From Pseudomonas farris (GTDB lineage Bacteria; Pseudomonadota; Gammaproteobacteria; Pseudomonadales; Pseudomonadaceae), in contig NZ_JAHSTV010000001.1 of assembly GCF_019145235.1 (NCBI RefSeq), positions 248,001 through 312,000 on the forward strand: a DNA stretch of 64,000 bases. The letters run 5' to 3'. Positions within the stretch are counted from its first letter, which is position 1, and every line of letters starts with the position of its first letter. Below the pieces are notes generated by a model that saw only the letters and a list, made by a program, of their open reading frames with translations, was not told the DNA's origin and searched no databases. Position numbers and translations under genes: made by a program. This document shows positions 26,333 through 35,351 of this stretch, piece after piece.

Positions 26333-28021
26333 TCAGGCGATCTCTCGCAACTCCCGCCGCAGAATCTTGCCCACCGGCGTCATCGGCAACGACTCACGCA
26401 ATACGATGTGCTTGGGCACTTTGTACGCCGTGAAGTTTTCCTTGCAGTACGCCTTCAGCTCTTCAAGGCTGACTCCCGATTCACGAGCTACTACAAACAA
26501 CTTTACCGCCTCCCCCGAACGCTCGTCCGGCACGCCGATCACCGCGCAGTTGGCTACTTTCGGATGGGCCATCACCACGTCTTCGATCTCGTTCGGGTAC
26601 ACGTTGAAGCCCGAGACGATGATCATGTCTTTTTTACGATCGACGATACGCACGAAACCGTCCGGGTCGATCACCGCAATGTCGCCCGACTTGAACCAGC
26701 CGTCGTCGTCCAGCACTTCGGCGGTGGCTTCGGGTTTCTGCCAGTAGCCCTTCATGATCTGTGGGCCCTTGATGCACAGTTCACCACGCTCGCCCAGCGG
26801 CTGCTCGACGCCTTCATCGTCGATTATTTTCAGGGTCGTGCCCGGCACCGGCAGGCCGACCGTGCCGATGCGCGACTGGTCGCCGTAGGGATTGGTGCAG
26901 GCCACCGGCGAGGTTTCGGTCAGGCCGTAACCCTCGGTGATCCGGCAACCGGTGAGCTGTTCCCAGCGCTCGGCCGTGGCCTTGACCAGCGCGGTACCGC
27001 CAGAGTTGGTTAGTTTGAGGCTGGAGAAATCCAGGGTCTTGAAGTCGGGATGGTCCATCAGTGCGACGAACAGCGTGTTGAGCCCCAGCAGCGCCGAAAA
27101 CCGCCAGTTTTTCAGTTCCTTGATGAAGTTACCAATATCCCGTGGATTGGTGATCAGCACGTTGTGGTTGCCGGTCACCATCATGCACATGCAGTTCGCC
27201 GTGAACGCATAGATATGGTACAGCGGCAGCGGCGCGATCATCACTTCCTGACCTTCGCGCAGCAGTGGTTGACCGTCTGTACCGAATTGCCCCAAAACCG
27301 CGCGCGCCTGCTGCATGTTCGCCACCAGATTGCCGTGGGTCAGCATGGCGCCCTTGGCCAGCCCGGTGGTGCCACCGGTGTATTGCAGCACGGCGATATC
27401 GTCGAGGCCGACGTTCAGCGGTTTGATGCCCAAGCCCCGACCCAGACGCAGCGCGCTCTTGAAGGCAATGGCCTGCGGCAAGGAATAGTCCGGGACCATC
27501 TTCTTGACTTTGCTCACCAGGGTATTGACCAGCCAGCCCTTGGCGGTGGGCATCAAGTCGCCCATCTTCGCTTCGATCAGGTACTGGATATCGGTGTCGG
27601 GCAGCACCTCCTGGACCTTCTGCCCGAACACGTTAAGGTAAACCAGCGCCCGGGCACCGGAGTCCTTGAACTGATGACGCATTTCCCGCGCGGTGTACAA
27701 CGGGTTGGTATTGACCACGATCAGCCCGGCGCGCAAGGCACCGAACACGGCAATCGGATAATGCAGGACATTGGGCATCTGCACCGCAATGCGATCCCCC
27801 GGCACCAGGTCGGTGTGGGCTTGCAGGTAACCGGCGAACGCGGCGCTGTAGCGTTCCAGTTCGGCGTAGGTCAGGGTCACGCCCATGTTGCTGAATGCCG
27901 GGCGGTCAGCAAATTTCTTGCAGGAACGCTCGAACACCTCGATCACCGACTTATAGGCTCCAAGATCAATATCCAGGGGCACGCCGGCCGGGCGTTTGTC
28001 ATTCCAGAAATCAGGTTGCAT
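26333..28021 (-). CDS. fadD2: Long-chain fatty acid-CoA ligase
   Basis: A 562-residue paralogue of the adjacent FadD1 with the same motif set: YTGGTTGLAKGAMLTH near 211, EGYGLTETSP, GWFKSGDIAVI, IVDRKKDMIIVSGFNVYP and the C-terminal VGKILRREL Lys. It activates fatty acids, possibly with a different chain-length range from FadD1. It is divergent from a lipase-MaoC pair, so free fatty acids released by the lipase could be activated by this ligase. Confidence 0.93.
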   Translation of the reverse strand: MQPDFWNDKRPAGVPLDIDLGAYKSVIEVFERSCKKFADRPAFSNMGVTLTYAELERYSAAFAGYLQAHTDLVPGDRIAVQMPNVLHYPIAVFGALRAGLIVVNTNPLYTAREMRHQFKDSGARALVYLNVFGQKVQEVLPDTDIQYLIEAKMGDLMPTAKGWLVNTLVSKVKKMVPDYSLPQAIAFKSALRLGRGLGIKPLNVGLDDIAVLQYTGGTTGLAKGAMLTHGNLVANMQQARAVLGQFGTDGQPLLREGQEVMIAPLPLYHIYAFTANCMCMMVTGNHNVLITNPRDIGNFIKELKNWRFSALLGLNTLFVALMDHPDFKTLDFSSLKLTNSGGTALVKATAERWEQLTGCRITEGYGLTETSPVACTNPYGDQSRIGTVGLPVPGTTLKIIDDEGVEQPLGERGELCIKGPQIMKGYWQKPEATAEVLDDDGWFKSGDIAVIDPDGFVRIVDRKKDMIIVSGFNVYPNEIEDVVMAHPKVANCAVIGVPDERSGEAVKLFVVARESGVSLEELKAYCKENFTAYKVPKHIVLRESLPMTPVGKILRRELREIA

Positions 28022-28257
28022 TATTTTTGTCCTCTTTACCTGAGCCTATCCGGGGGCCGCTTTCTGTCACTTCTGAAAAAGCGGTGCTTCCCGGACACTA
28101 GCAGCTATGGTGAATCAGGCAAATATGCGCACGGGCGTCATAGATCGCGTGAATCTTGCTGCCCCGCCGTGGCCTGATCAGACGGTAGACGACGGATGCG
28201 CTATACAATGCAGCGGGGCTGTTTTCCCATCATGCAGCCCAATGCAAAGGAATCGCC

Positions 28258-29202
28258 ATGATCCACGACACTTTCTGGCTGACCGCGAGTGACCGCAGCC
28301 GCCTCTTCGTCAACCAGTGGCTGCCGGCCGCGCCGCTCAAGGCGGTGATCCTCCTGGCCCACGGCATGGCGGAACACAGCGGTCGCTACGCCCGTCTGGC
28401 GCAAGCCTGCTGTGATCAGGATTACGGCGTTTATGCGCCGGACCTGCGTGGACATGGCAAATCTGCCGAAAACGGTACGCTGGGCCATTTCGCCGACGAT
28501 GATGGCTGGTGCAAAGTGGTCGGCGACCTCGCGAGCCTTAACCAACATATCGGCCAACAGCATCCCGGCGTGCCGATCGTATTGCTGGGCCACAGCATGG
28601 GCAGCTACATCGCCCAGGCTTACTTGCTGCACCACAGCGCCAGCCTGCATGGGGCGATTCTCAGTGGCTCGAACTTCCAGCCCGTGGCGCTCTATCGCGC
28701 AGCGCGACAGATTGCTCGTCTGGAACGCCTGCGCCAAGGGCCCAAGGGGTGCAGTGCGCTGATCGAATGGCTGTCATTCGGCTCGTTCAACAAAAAATTC
28801 AAACCGGCGCGCACGCCGTTCGACTGGCTGAGCCGCGACCCGGCCGAAGTCGACAAATACGCCAATGACCCGCTCTGCGGCTTTCGTTGCACCAATCAAC
28901 TGTGGGTCGATTTGCTCGGCGGCTTGCAGCAAATCAGCAAAGCGTCCAATCTCGCCCAGATCGATCCGGGCCTGCCGCTGCTGGTGATTGGCGGCGAATG
29001 TGATCCGGTGAGCGAAGGTAAACGTCTGAAAGATCTGGCCCATGCGCTACGCGACGCTGGCTGCCAGAGCCTGCAGCTGACTATTTACCCGCAGGCCCGG
29101 CATGAACTGTTCAACGAGAGCAACCGCGACGAAGTGACGGCCGACGTGCTGAACTGGATCGCCCAGGCCTTGAGCACTCGCCGGCCACCCAGAACCGAAT
29201 AG
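28258..29202 (+). CDS. Alpha/beta hydrolase, monoacylglycerol lipase-like
   Basis: A 314-residue serine hydrolase of the Hydrolase_4 type: LLAHGMAEHSGRY (oxyanion loop, about 33-45), PDLRGHGKS, nucleophile elbow GHSMGS with Ser113, and a late His in YPQARHELFNE. It resembles lysophospholipases and monoglyceride lipases, lacks a signal peptide and so should act in the cytoplasm. It corresponds in position to the gene divergent from fadD2 in P. aeruginosa. The MaoC gene follows after 43 nt. Confidence 0.88.
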   Translation: MIHDTFWLTASDRSRLFVNQWLPAAPLKAVILLAHGMAEHSGRYARLAQACCDQDYGVYAPDLRGHGKSAENGTLGHFADDDGWCKVVGDLASLNQHIGQQHPGVPIVLLGHSMGSYIAQAYLLHHSASLHGAILSGSNFQPVALYRAARQIARLERLRQGPKGCSALIEWLSFGSFNKKFKPARTPFDWLSRDPAEVDKYANDPLCGFRCTNQLWVDLLGGLQQISKASNLAQIDPGLPLLVIGGECDPVSEGKRLKDLAHALRDAGCQSLQLTIYPQARHELFNESNRDEVTADVLNWIAQALSTRRPPRTE

Positions 29203-29245
29203 TTTTTTTGTGGATTTTTTTAATTCGTCACAGGAATCGAGACAG

Positions 29246-29716
29246 ATGACCCAGGTTACCAACACCCCTTACGAAGCCCTCGAAGTCGGCCAGACGGCCA
29301 GCTACAGCAAAACCGTCGAAGAGCGTGACATTCAGTTGTTCGCCGCCATGTCCGGCGATCACAACCCAGTGCACCTGGACGCCGAATTCGCCGCCGCCAG
29401 CATGTTCAAGGAGCGTATCGCCCACGGCATGTTCAGCGGCGCGTTGATCAGCGCGGCGGTCGCTTGCGAGTTGCCTGGGCCGGGGACTATCTATATCGGT
29501 CAGACGATGAGCTTTCAGAAGCCAGTGAAAATTGGCGACACGCTGACGGTGCGCCTGGAGATTCTCGAGAAACTACCGAAGTTTCGTGTACGCATCGCCA
29601 CGCGAGTGTTCAACCAGCGCGATGAGTTGGTGGTGGATGGCGAGGCGGAGATTCTGGCGCCACGCAAGCAACAGACTGTGACATTGCCTACCCTGCCGGC
29701 GATCAGCATCGGCTGA
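29246..29716 (+). CDS. MaoC-like (R)-specific enoyl-CoA hydratase
   Basis: A 156-residue hot-dog-fold protein. The hydratase-2 motif is present as FAAMSGDHNPVHLDAEFAA with the catalytic Asp and His, followed by FKERIAHGMFSGALIS. It should hydrate trans-2-enoyl-CoA to (R)-3-hydroxyacyl-CoA, linking beta-oxidation to PHA or lipid synthesis. It follows the lipase gene and is divergent from fadD2, forming a fatty-acid module. The ATG at 29246 was chosen because the conserved sequence begins there. Confidence 0.9.
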   Translation: MTQVTNTPYEALEVGQTASYSKTVEERDIQLFAAMSGDHNPVHLDAEFAAASMFKERIAHGMFSGALISAAVACELPGPGTIYIGQTMSFQKPVKIGDTLTVRLEILEKLPKFRVRIATRVFNQRDELVVDGEAEILAPRKQQTVTLPTLPAISIG

Positions 29717-29767
29717 TTTGCAAGTCCGCTGATCGCTCCCACACGTCACTGGTGTCCGGGAAAACTG

Positions 29768-29789
29768 AAGGGGGAGCGTGCTCCCCCTT
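29768..29789 (+). terminator. Hairpin after maoC-like gene
   Basis: Perfect inverted repeat AAGGGGGAGC/GCTCCCCCTT; lies between the convergent MaoC and membrane protein genes. Confidence 0.6.
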
Positions 29790-29812
29790 GCTGTGCCTGC
29801 CTCTGAGACAAA

Positions 29813-30547
29813 TCAGAGATTGCGCGATAACGCCCTGCGCACGCTCTCACTGTTCAGCGCAGGGCTTTCAGTCTCGGCAGGGGGGTGTGCCGGTGCAGGA
29901 CTTTCGGCCTGGAAAGAGATTTCAGCCTGGACCGGGCTTTCAACTTGAACAGGGCTTGGCGCCTGACCGCGACTGGCGACCTGATTGCCCAGCTTCTCAA
30001 TGTAGGCGTTCAAATCGCTAATCAGCAGTTTCTTGCGCAGGGAGCCCTGATACCACGCGTAGCAAAAATAGCCCGTCGCCGCCAGGAAGCCTAGCCCGGC
30101 TGTAGCAAGACCGGCGACGCACAATCCAAGCACGATCAGCACTGTCTTCCAGTTAAAGGGCGACAGCTCCAGCTCGGTATTCAGCACATTCGCGTCACGC
30201 AGCACCCAGCGCTTGGACGCCGTGTGGTTCTGCAAAATGGTGTGCAGCGGCGAACCATCCTTGTTCAAGGCACTGATCAAAGAGATTTCCTGACCTGTGC
30301 GCAAAGGAATGTCCACGCCGCGCAGCTTTACATCATGCTCGACGCCGTCCGGGGTTTTGACCCAGAACTCATGATTGATGATCGAAACAGAACTGATGCG
30401 CACAGGCGTCACATCACCGTCGTTACCGTTCACATGAACGCCGCCCGTGGATGTCACACGGGTCTCGCTGACTTTTTCGCTACCCACCACTTCACCGCTC
30501 AAGACAGTGAAAGAAACGGTTTTATCGCCATGGGTGAAGTTGTGCAT
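29813..30547 (-). CDS. Membrane protein with two central helices, unknown function
   Basis: A 244-residue protein: a beta-rich hydrophilic N-terminal region (1-125), two hydrophobic segments close together (about 137-170, VLIVLGLCVAGLATAGLGFL then YFCYAWYQ), and a long Pro/Glu/Ser-rich C-terminal tail with repeated SP-x-E-S-P units that is probably disordered. The ATG at 30547 follows AAGGAATCGAA. I do not recognise the family. The two-helix plus soluble N-domain layout suggests an inner-membrane sensor or scaffold, but that is speculation. Confidence 0.75.
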   Translation of the reverse strand: MHNFTHGDKTVSFTVLSGEVVGSEKVSETRVTSTGGVHVNGNDGDVTPVRISSVSIINHEFWVKTPDGVEHDVKLRGVDIPLRTGQEISLISALNKDGSPLHTILQNHTASKRWVLRDANVLNTELELSPFNWKTVLIVLGLCVAGLATAGLGFLAATGYFCYAWYQGSLRKKLLISDLNAYIEKLGNQVASRGQAPSPVQVESPVQAEISFQAESPAPAHPPAETESPALNSESVRRALSRNL

Positions 30548-30624
30548 TTCGATTCCTTGATGACCCACGTCGATCGGACGTGCAGGAGAAAGATCCGTAT
30601 GCGGCAGATGCCACTAATTAGCCA

Positions 30625-30753
30625 CTAGGCTGTCCAGAATTCACCACCACTAATGACACTTCGCAGCGCCAGGTCGCCGCCGATCAAAGTCTTGATCGCG
30701 AAATCCAAGGCGTGGCGGTCAGGCGCGAACAAGGCCTGCAAAGTGATGGACAC
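30625..30753 (-). pseudogene. 5' remnant of a FUSC-family transporter gene
   Basis: A 42-codon frame starting at GTG 30753 encodes ITLQALFAPDRHALDFAIKT and about 20 more residues, resembling the first 30-35 residues of fusaric acid resistance/aromatic exporter proteins (FUSC/AaeB), then stops at TAG. The transmembrane core is absent. It is probably the stub of a deleted gene; a chance match cannot be excluded. Confidence 0.4.
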
Positions 30754-30830
30754 GTAAGACAGGCGAGATCACTTGAAAAGCAAATTACTAGCTAGCTATA
30801 TCCCGTCCAGCGTTAAATCCCGAACATAAA

Positions 30831-30854
30831 AAAACGCCAGACTGGCTGGCGTTT
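30831..30854 (-). terminator. Terminator of the four-helix-bundle gene
   Basis: AAAACGCCAG/CTGGCGTTTT stem, with A/T runs on both flanks, about 18 nt downstream of the stop. Confidence 0.75.
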
Positions 30855-30871
30855 TGACAGATAACGAACGC

Positions 30872-31339
30872 TTATGAGCGTGCGCGAGCCTGGTTACGTA
30901 GAGCTTTCACCTGATCGTGATTGCGTTGCACGCCGTGATACTGGCGTTCAACGATGTCACGAATGCTCACCAGGTTGTCCTTGTTGATTTTTTCCAGGGC
31001 TTCCTTGTAAGCCTTCAGCGCATGGTCTTCACCGCGTTCGGCCTCGTTCAGCACGGCCTCTTCGTCCTTGCCGGTGAACATCGCCTTCACGTCGACCCAG
31101 CGACGGTGCAAATCGCCGCTGACGCTGGTGGAGGTTTCCGGATCACCGCCCAGGGAACGCACGGCAGCCTGCAGCTCGGCAGCGGCAGCAGCGCAGTCGG
31201 CGGAGCGCTGAATGAACAGGTTTTTAAGTTCTGGATGCTTGATGTCTTCAGCGCAAGTCTTGAACCCTTCCTGACCGTCTTTACTGGTTTCAATCAGGTC
31301 GTTGAGTACAGAGATCGCGTCTTTATTAATGTCGGTCAT
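30872..31339 (-). CDS. PA2169-family four-helix-bundle protein (DUF2383)
   Basis: A 155-residue, almost entirely helical protein. The start DAISVLNDLIETSKDGQEGF and the regular spacing of Glu, His and Lys residues match the DUF2383/PA2169 family, a ferritin-like four-helix bundle whose members respond to stress; biochemical role not established. Preceded by GGAATTG and followed by a terminator, it is a single-gene unit. Confidence 0.88.
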   Translation of the reverse strand: MTDINKDAISVLNDLIETSKDGQEGFKTCAEDIKHPELKNLFIQRSADCAAAAAELQAAVRSLGGDPETSTSVSGDLHRRWVDVKAMFTGKDEEAVLNEAERGEDHALKAYKEALEKINKDNLVSIRDIVERQYHGVQRNHDQVKALRNQARARS

Positions 31340-31543
31340 TTTTCAATTCCTTGCGGTTGATGAAAGATGCAATAAGTAGTTGCACCCTGCATGCCAGCTT
31401 TGAATTGATTACTTTTTACTTATATTTCAATCGGTTGGCTTTTAACGAGAGATCTGTATCCGCTTTTTTTGCATGAACTGTCATTTGGCCTGCATGCAGA
31501 ATGCCTGTATTTTCCAGACTGTTTCGAATCAAGACGACTGATG

Positions 31544-31780
31544 ATGAATCCCGAAAAGCTCGAACTGCTGATTACCCGCGAAATGCCCCTCGGCAAATAC
31601 AAGGGTCGCATCATCGCTGACCTGCCCGGCCAGTACCTGAACTGGTTCGCTCGCGAAGGTTTCCCCCACGGTGAACTGGGCGGTTTGCTGGCTTTAATGC
31701 AGGAAATCGACCACAACGGCTTGTCGGAGCTGCTTGAACCGCTACGCGCCAAACACGGCAAACCCGCCCCTCGCCACTGA
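31544..31780 (+). CDS. DUF3820 family protein
   Basis: A 78-residue protein with the family core MPLGKYKGRIIADLPGQYLNWFAREGF and a C-terminal LLEPLR segment. DUF3820 proteins are small putative quorum-sensing-regulated or nuclease-associated factors; function unproven. A second ATG lies directly upstream at 31541. The stop is 25 nt before the class V aminotransferase start, so the two may be co-transcribed. Confidence 0.8.
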   Translation: MNPEKLELLITREMPLGKYKGRIIADLPGQYLNWFAREGFPHGELGGLLALMQEIDHNGLSELLEPLRAKHGKPAPRH

Positions 31781-31805
31781 CCCGCCCTACCTCACCGAGT
31801 TGCTC

Positions 31806-32987
31806 ATGCCCGATAACACCCGCCGTTCCCGCGATGAAGCCTTTTGGCAGACCTTTGCCGACCGTTATGCTGTTGAACCCGGCCCCCTGAACCTGGAGAA
31901 CGGTTACTTCGGGCGCATGTCGCGCACCGTGGTCGAGGAGTATCAGCGCAACATCGAGCTGATCAACCGCGGCAACTCGGTGCATGTGCGCCAGCGCTTC
32001 GAACAGGGCGAAAGCGTCAAGATTCGTGCGCAATTGGCCGAGCTGATCGGAGCCCCCGCCGAAGCCGTCGCCCTCACCCGCAACGCCTCGGACGGCCTGC
32101 AATCGCTGATCCGAAACTACAACCGCCTGGAGCCAGGCGATCAGGTGCTGATAGGCGATCTGGAGTACGACACGGTCAAGGGCGCGATGCGTTGGCTCGC
32201 GCGCTATCGAGGCGTGGAAGTGATCGAGATCGAACACCGCCACCCCGCCAGTTTCGACAGTTTACTGGCCACTTACCGCGAAGCTTTCATGCGTTATCCG
32301 CGACTGAAGCTGATGGCCCTGACCCACGTCACCCATCGCACCGGACTGGTGATGCCGGTGCAGGCGATTGCTGCCGCCGCCAGGGAACACGGCATCGATG
32401 TGATTCTCGACGGCGCCCATGCCCTCGGTCAGATCGAATTCAATCTCGCTGAGCTGGGCATTGCCTTTGCCGGCTACAACCTGCACAAATGGATCGGTGC
32501 GCCACTGACTCTGGGCTTCATTTACATCGCCCCCGAGCGCTTGGCCGACATCGACCCGGACATGGGCGAGATGCATTTCCCGGTCACCGACATTCGCGCC
32601 CGCACGCCGTACAGCACCCCGAATATCCCGGCCCTGCTGACCCTGCCGCTGGTGTTCGAAGAACATCACGCGATGGGCGGTTCCGTCGCCAAGGGCACGC
32701 GACTCAATTACCTGCGCAACCGATGGGTCGATGCCGTTCGGGGGTTACCGGGAATCGAAGTCATGACCCCGAATGACCCGCGCCTGTATTGCGGCATCAC
32801 CGCGATGCGCTTTACCCGGCATGCCGATCAGCAGGTGATGGTCGAGCGACTGCTCAACGACTACAACCTGTTTACCGTGGCGCGCAGCGGTGCGGCGTGT
32901 GGCCCGTGCATCCGCATTACGCCGGGGCTCACCACCACCGCAGCCGACATGGATCTGCTGGCCCGGGCGCTGACCGAATTGCGCTGA
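31806..32987 (+). CDS. Class V aminotransferase (PLP-dependent)
   Basis: A 393-residue fold-type I PLP enzyme of the cysteine desulfurase/isopenicillin epimerase group. GNSVHVRQRFEQ, ALTRNASDGLQSLI, ILDGAHALGQIEF (cofactor Asp) and AGYNLHKWIGAPLTLGF (PLP-binding Lys) are visible. Near the C-terminus AACGPCIRITPGL holds the carboxylate-binding Arg. It could be an aminotransferase, epimerase or lyase; no pathway neighbour fixes the substrate. It is convergent with the dioxygenase gene, only 2 nt apart. Confidence 0.88.
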   Translation: MPDNTRRSRDEAFWQTFADRYAVEPGPLNLENGYFGRMSRTVVEEYQRNIELINRGNSVHVRQRFEQGESVKIRAQLAELIGAPAEAVALTRNASDGLQSLIRNYNRLEPGDQVLIGDLEYDTVKGAMRWLARYRGVEVIEIEHRHPASFDSLLATYREAFMRYPRLKLMALTHVTHRTGLVMPVQAIAAAAREHGIDVILDGAHALGQIEFNLAELGIAFAGYNLHKWIGAPLTLGFIYIAPERLADIDPDMGEMHFPVTDIRARTPYSTPNIPALLTLPLVFEEHHAMGGSVAKGTRLNYLRNRWVDAVRGLPGIEVMTPNDPRLYCGITAMRFTRHADQQVMVERLLNDYNLFTVARSGAACGPCIRITPGLTTTAADMDLLARALTELR

Positions 32988-32989
32988 CG

Positions 32990-33715
32990 TCACACGGTGT
33001 ACTTGTCGAAGTCCTCGGGCTTGATTTGCGATGACACCGCAAACGTGTCGACACCGATGGTTATGTGGCCGAAAAAGCCGTCGTCGTTCGAGTCTCGACC
33101 GATGGCATGGACATTCAAGGTCGAGGCTTCACCGCCCATGCCCTGATAGAACTCATCCTGCTCGTTGTTCAGCGCGCAGATGCCACGCCCACGGTACTCG
33201 CGGGCCTTGAGTACCGACCGCGAAACCACCTCGGGAAAGTACAGCTGCCCAACCCAGGCGACATGCCGCTCTTCCAGGTAGTTGTTGCCGGCCGTGATTC
33301 GTACCGCCACATGAATATGCAGGGCGCGACCGGCATAAAAACCCGGGTAAATGGTGGTAAATCGCACCACGCCCTGGTGATCGGTAAATTGCCCGCCGCG
33401 CAGGTAGGTATCGTCATCGGTGCGCGGGATTGAACCGATGGCATCGACGTCGACTTCCTTGTCCGGGTCGATCTTGCTCCAGCCCGAATACGCCCCGCGC
33501 GCATTGCAATGCCAGATATCAACCACCGCCCCCGTGACCGGTTGACCGGTCATCGCATCGACGATCGTCAGTCGCAGCACCAAGGGGATGCCATCCATGC
33601 CTTCGCTGATGTTTCGTCTGATCAGTTTCGGGTTTCGAAAATACGGGCCGACGATCTGTTCGGGTGACAGTTGGCAAGCCGGTGGCGGGGATGTAATTGC
33701 AGTGTTGTCTTCCAT
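32990..33715 (-). CDS. Intradiol ring-cleavage dioxygenase family protein
   Basis: A 241-residue non-haem iron(III) dioxygenase. VDIWHCNARGAYSGW, TIYPGFYAGRALHIHVAV (iron His pair) and the N-terminal IVGPYFRNP are family landmarks. The classical second Tyr of GPYY is replaced by Phe at GPYF, which may alter the iron site or reflect another subfamily. It would cleave catechol-like rings between the hydroxyls. No other aromatic-degradation genes are nearby. The ATG at 33715 follows GAGAGAAC. Confidence 0.85.
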   Translation of the reverse strand: MEDNTAITSPPPACQLSPEQIVGPYFRNPKLIRRNISEGMDGIPLVLRLTIVDAMTGQPVTGAVVDIWHCNARGAYSGWSKIDPDKEVDVDAIGSIPRTDDDTYLRGGQFTDHQGVVRFTTIYPGFYAGRALHIHVAVRITAGNNYLEERHVAWVGQLYFPEVVSRSVLKAREYRGRGICALNNEQDEFYQGMGGEASTLNVHAIGRDSNDDGFFGHITIGVDTFAVSSQIKPEDFDKYTV

Positions 33716-33795
33716 GACGTTCTCTCTTCCATAAGATGAACGCAGGTTAACGCTGGACGAGCGACGAGATGCGGTAACTATGTATCGCATGATGT

Positions 33796-33860
33796 CCTGT
33801 GGGAGCGGCGGTGCGGCGATCCGACTTGCCCGCGAAAGCGGTCTGACAGCTCCCACAGGG
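33796..33860. repeat. Short degenerate REP element
   Basis: GTGGGAGCGGCGG...ACTTGCCCGCGAAAGCGG then CTCCCAC; shorter and rearranged compared with full REPINs. Confidence 0.6.
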
Positions 33861-33883
33861 GGGGTTATTTCAGGCAAAAAAAA

Positions 33884-33908
33884 ACGGTGCACTGACCAAG
33901 CGCACCGT
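33884..33908 (-). terminator. Terminator of the zwf-pgl-eda operon
   Basis: ACGGTGC/GCACCGT stem; on the minus strand it is followed by nine T, 46 nt downstream of eda. Confidence 0.85.
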
Positions 33909-33954
33909 AAAGCCGTAGAACACACAACGAAGTGTTTGGTAAAAATTCGGTAAA

Positions 33955-34620
33955 TCAGTCCAGCAGGGCCAACGCCTCGGCGGTGCACTCCTGGATGCGG
34001 GCCCAGTCACCGTTCTTGATCCACTCGGGGTCAAGCATCCAGCTACCGCCCACGCACATCACGTTTTTCAACGCCATGTAGCTTTTGATATTGGCCGGGC
34101 TGACGCCACCGGTCGGGCAGAATTTTACTTCGCCGAACGGGCCGCCCAAGGCCTTGATGGCCGCGACGCCGCCGCTGACTTCCGCCGGGAACAGCTTGAA
34201 GCGACGATAACCCAGGCTATAGCCTTCCATGATGCCGGAAGCGTTGCTGATGCCCGGCAACAGCGGGATCGGGCTACCGACACTGGCTTCAAGCAGGTCA
34301 CGGGTGATACCCGGCGTGACGATGAATTGCGAACCGGCCGCTTCGGCAGCGACCAGCATGCTGCGATCAAGCACGGTGCCGGCACCGGTCACCAGTTCCG
34401 GACGCTGCTCGCGCAGGATCTGGATCGCCTTGAGACCGAACTGCGAACGCAGGGTCACTTCCAGCGCCGTCAGGCCACCGGCCGCCAGGGCGTCGGCCAA
34501 CGGCAGTACGTCCTGTTCACGAGCGATGGTGATCACCGGCAGGATCCGCGCCTTGGCGCAGAGGCTGTCGATCAGGGCAACTTTGTCCGCCATGGAAACG
34601 GTCGGGGATGTGTTTGTCAT
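33955..34620 (-). CDS. eda: 2-dehydro-3-deoxyphosphogluconate (KDPG) aldolase
   Basis: A 221-residue class I aldolase. The Schiff-base Lys lies in RRFKLFPAE, the catalytic Glu in ALEVTLR, and GAGTVLD and KFCPTGGVSP bind the phosphate. It splits KDPG to pyruvate and glyceraldehyde-3-phosphate, the last step of the Entner-Doudoroff pathway. It is the third gene of zwf-pgl-eda, 17 nt after pgl. The ATG at 34620 is chosen; one 9 codons upstream is possible. Confidence 0.95.
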   Translation of the reverse strand: MTNTSPTVSMADKVALIDSLCAKARILPVITIAREQDVLPLADALAAGGLTALEVTLRSQFGLKAIQILREQRPELVTGAGTVLDRSMLVAAEAAGSQFIVTPGITRDLLEASVGSPIPLLPGISNASGIMEGYSLGYRRFKLFPAEVSGGVAAIKALGGPFGEVKFCPTGGVSPANIKSYMALKNVMCVGGSWMLDPEWIKNGDWARIQECTAEALALLD

Positions 34621-34637
34621 AGCGGCTGATCCTTGGT

Positions 34638-35351
34638 TCATGGGCACCAGTAAATCTCTAACGTAGGTTGCAGAAACGCCCGAATCGGCATGGCGGCGAC
34701 ATCGTCACCGGCCAGTGCGGCATTCAGGGTGGTCAGCTTGGACTGACCGGAAATCGATAGAACGGTGTGCTTCGCCGAAGCCAGCAGCGCGCGACTCATG
34801 GTCAGGCGTTGATGGGGCACGGTCGGCGCCAGCATCGGCCAGCAACGACGGGTGCCGTCGACTTTCAAGGCGTCGGCCAGGTTCGGGCTGTTGGGGAACA
34901 GCGACGCGGTATGACCGTCGTCACCCATGCCCAGCACCAGCACGTCGATCGACGGTAATTCGGCGAGCAAGCGATCAGCCTGCTCGGCGGCCTGTTCCAG
35001 GTTGGCGGTGGCACTGTAGAGGCTCAGGAACTGGGCCTTGGCCGCCGGGCCTTGCAACAGATAACGCTTGAGCAGACCGGCATTGCTGTCGGCATGTTCT
35101 ACCGGCACCCAGCGCTCGTCAGCCAGGCTGACCACCACTTTCGACCAGTCCAGTGCCTGCTTGGCCAGGTGCTGGAAAAACGCCACCGGACTACGTCCTC
35201 CAGACACCACCAGCGTCGCGGCGCCTTGTGCGGCAATCGCGTCGCTCAGTTGCTTGGCCACTGTCAATGCCAGGCCTTCGGCCAGCAGCACCGGGCTTTT
35301 GAACTCATGAGCGCTAACGCCCTGAGGCAGTTTCAATTCAGATATCGCCAT
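34638..35351 (-). CDS. pgl: 6-phosphogluconolactonase
   Basis: A 237-residue SugarP isomerase-fold hydrolase with VVSGGRSP near the N-terminus, SLADERWVP and [13 protein letters not shown] (substrate phosphate and catalytic His region). It hydrolyses 6-phosphogluconolactone to 6-phosphogluconate. Its start overlaps the end of zwf by 14 nt, so translation is probably coupled. Confidence 0.95.
   Translation of the reverse strand: MAISELKLPQGVSAHEFKSPVLLAEGLALTVAKQLSDAIAAQGAATLVVSGGRSPVAFFQHLAKQALDWSKVVVSLADERWVPVEHADSNAGLLKRYLLQGPAAKAQFLSLYSATANLEQAAEQADRLLAELPSIDVLVLGMGDDGHTASLFPNSPNLADALKVDGTRRCWPMLAPTVPHQRLTMSRALLASAKHTVLSISGQSKLTTLNAALAGDDVAAMPIRAFLQPTLEIYWCP

Noticed and set aside
31515..31545. 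TTTCGAATC considered as a tRNA T-loop
   Set aside because: No acceptor stem, anticodon stem or CCA context around it.
33796..33860. Short hairpin considered as a riboswitch before the dioxygenase gene
   Set aside because: Its sequence is a decayed REP, not an aptamer-like structure.
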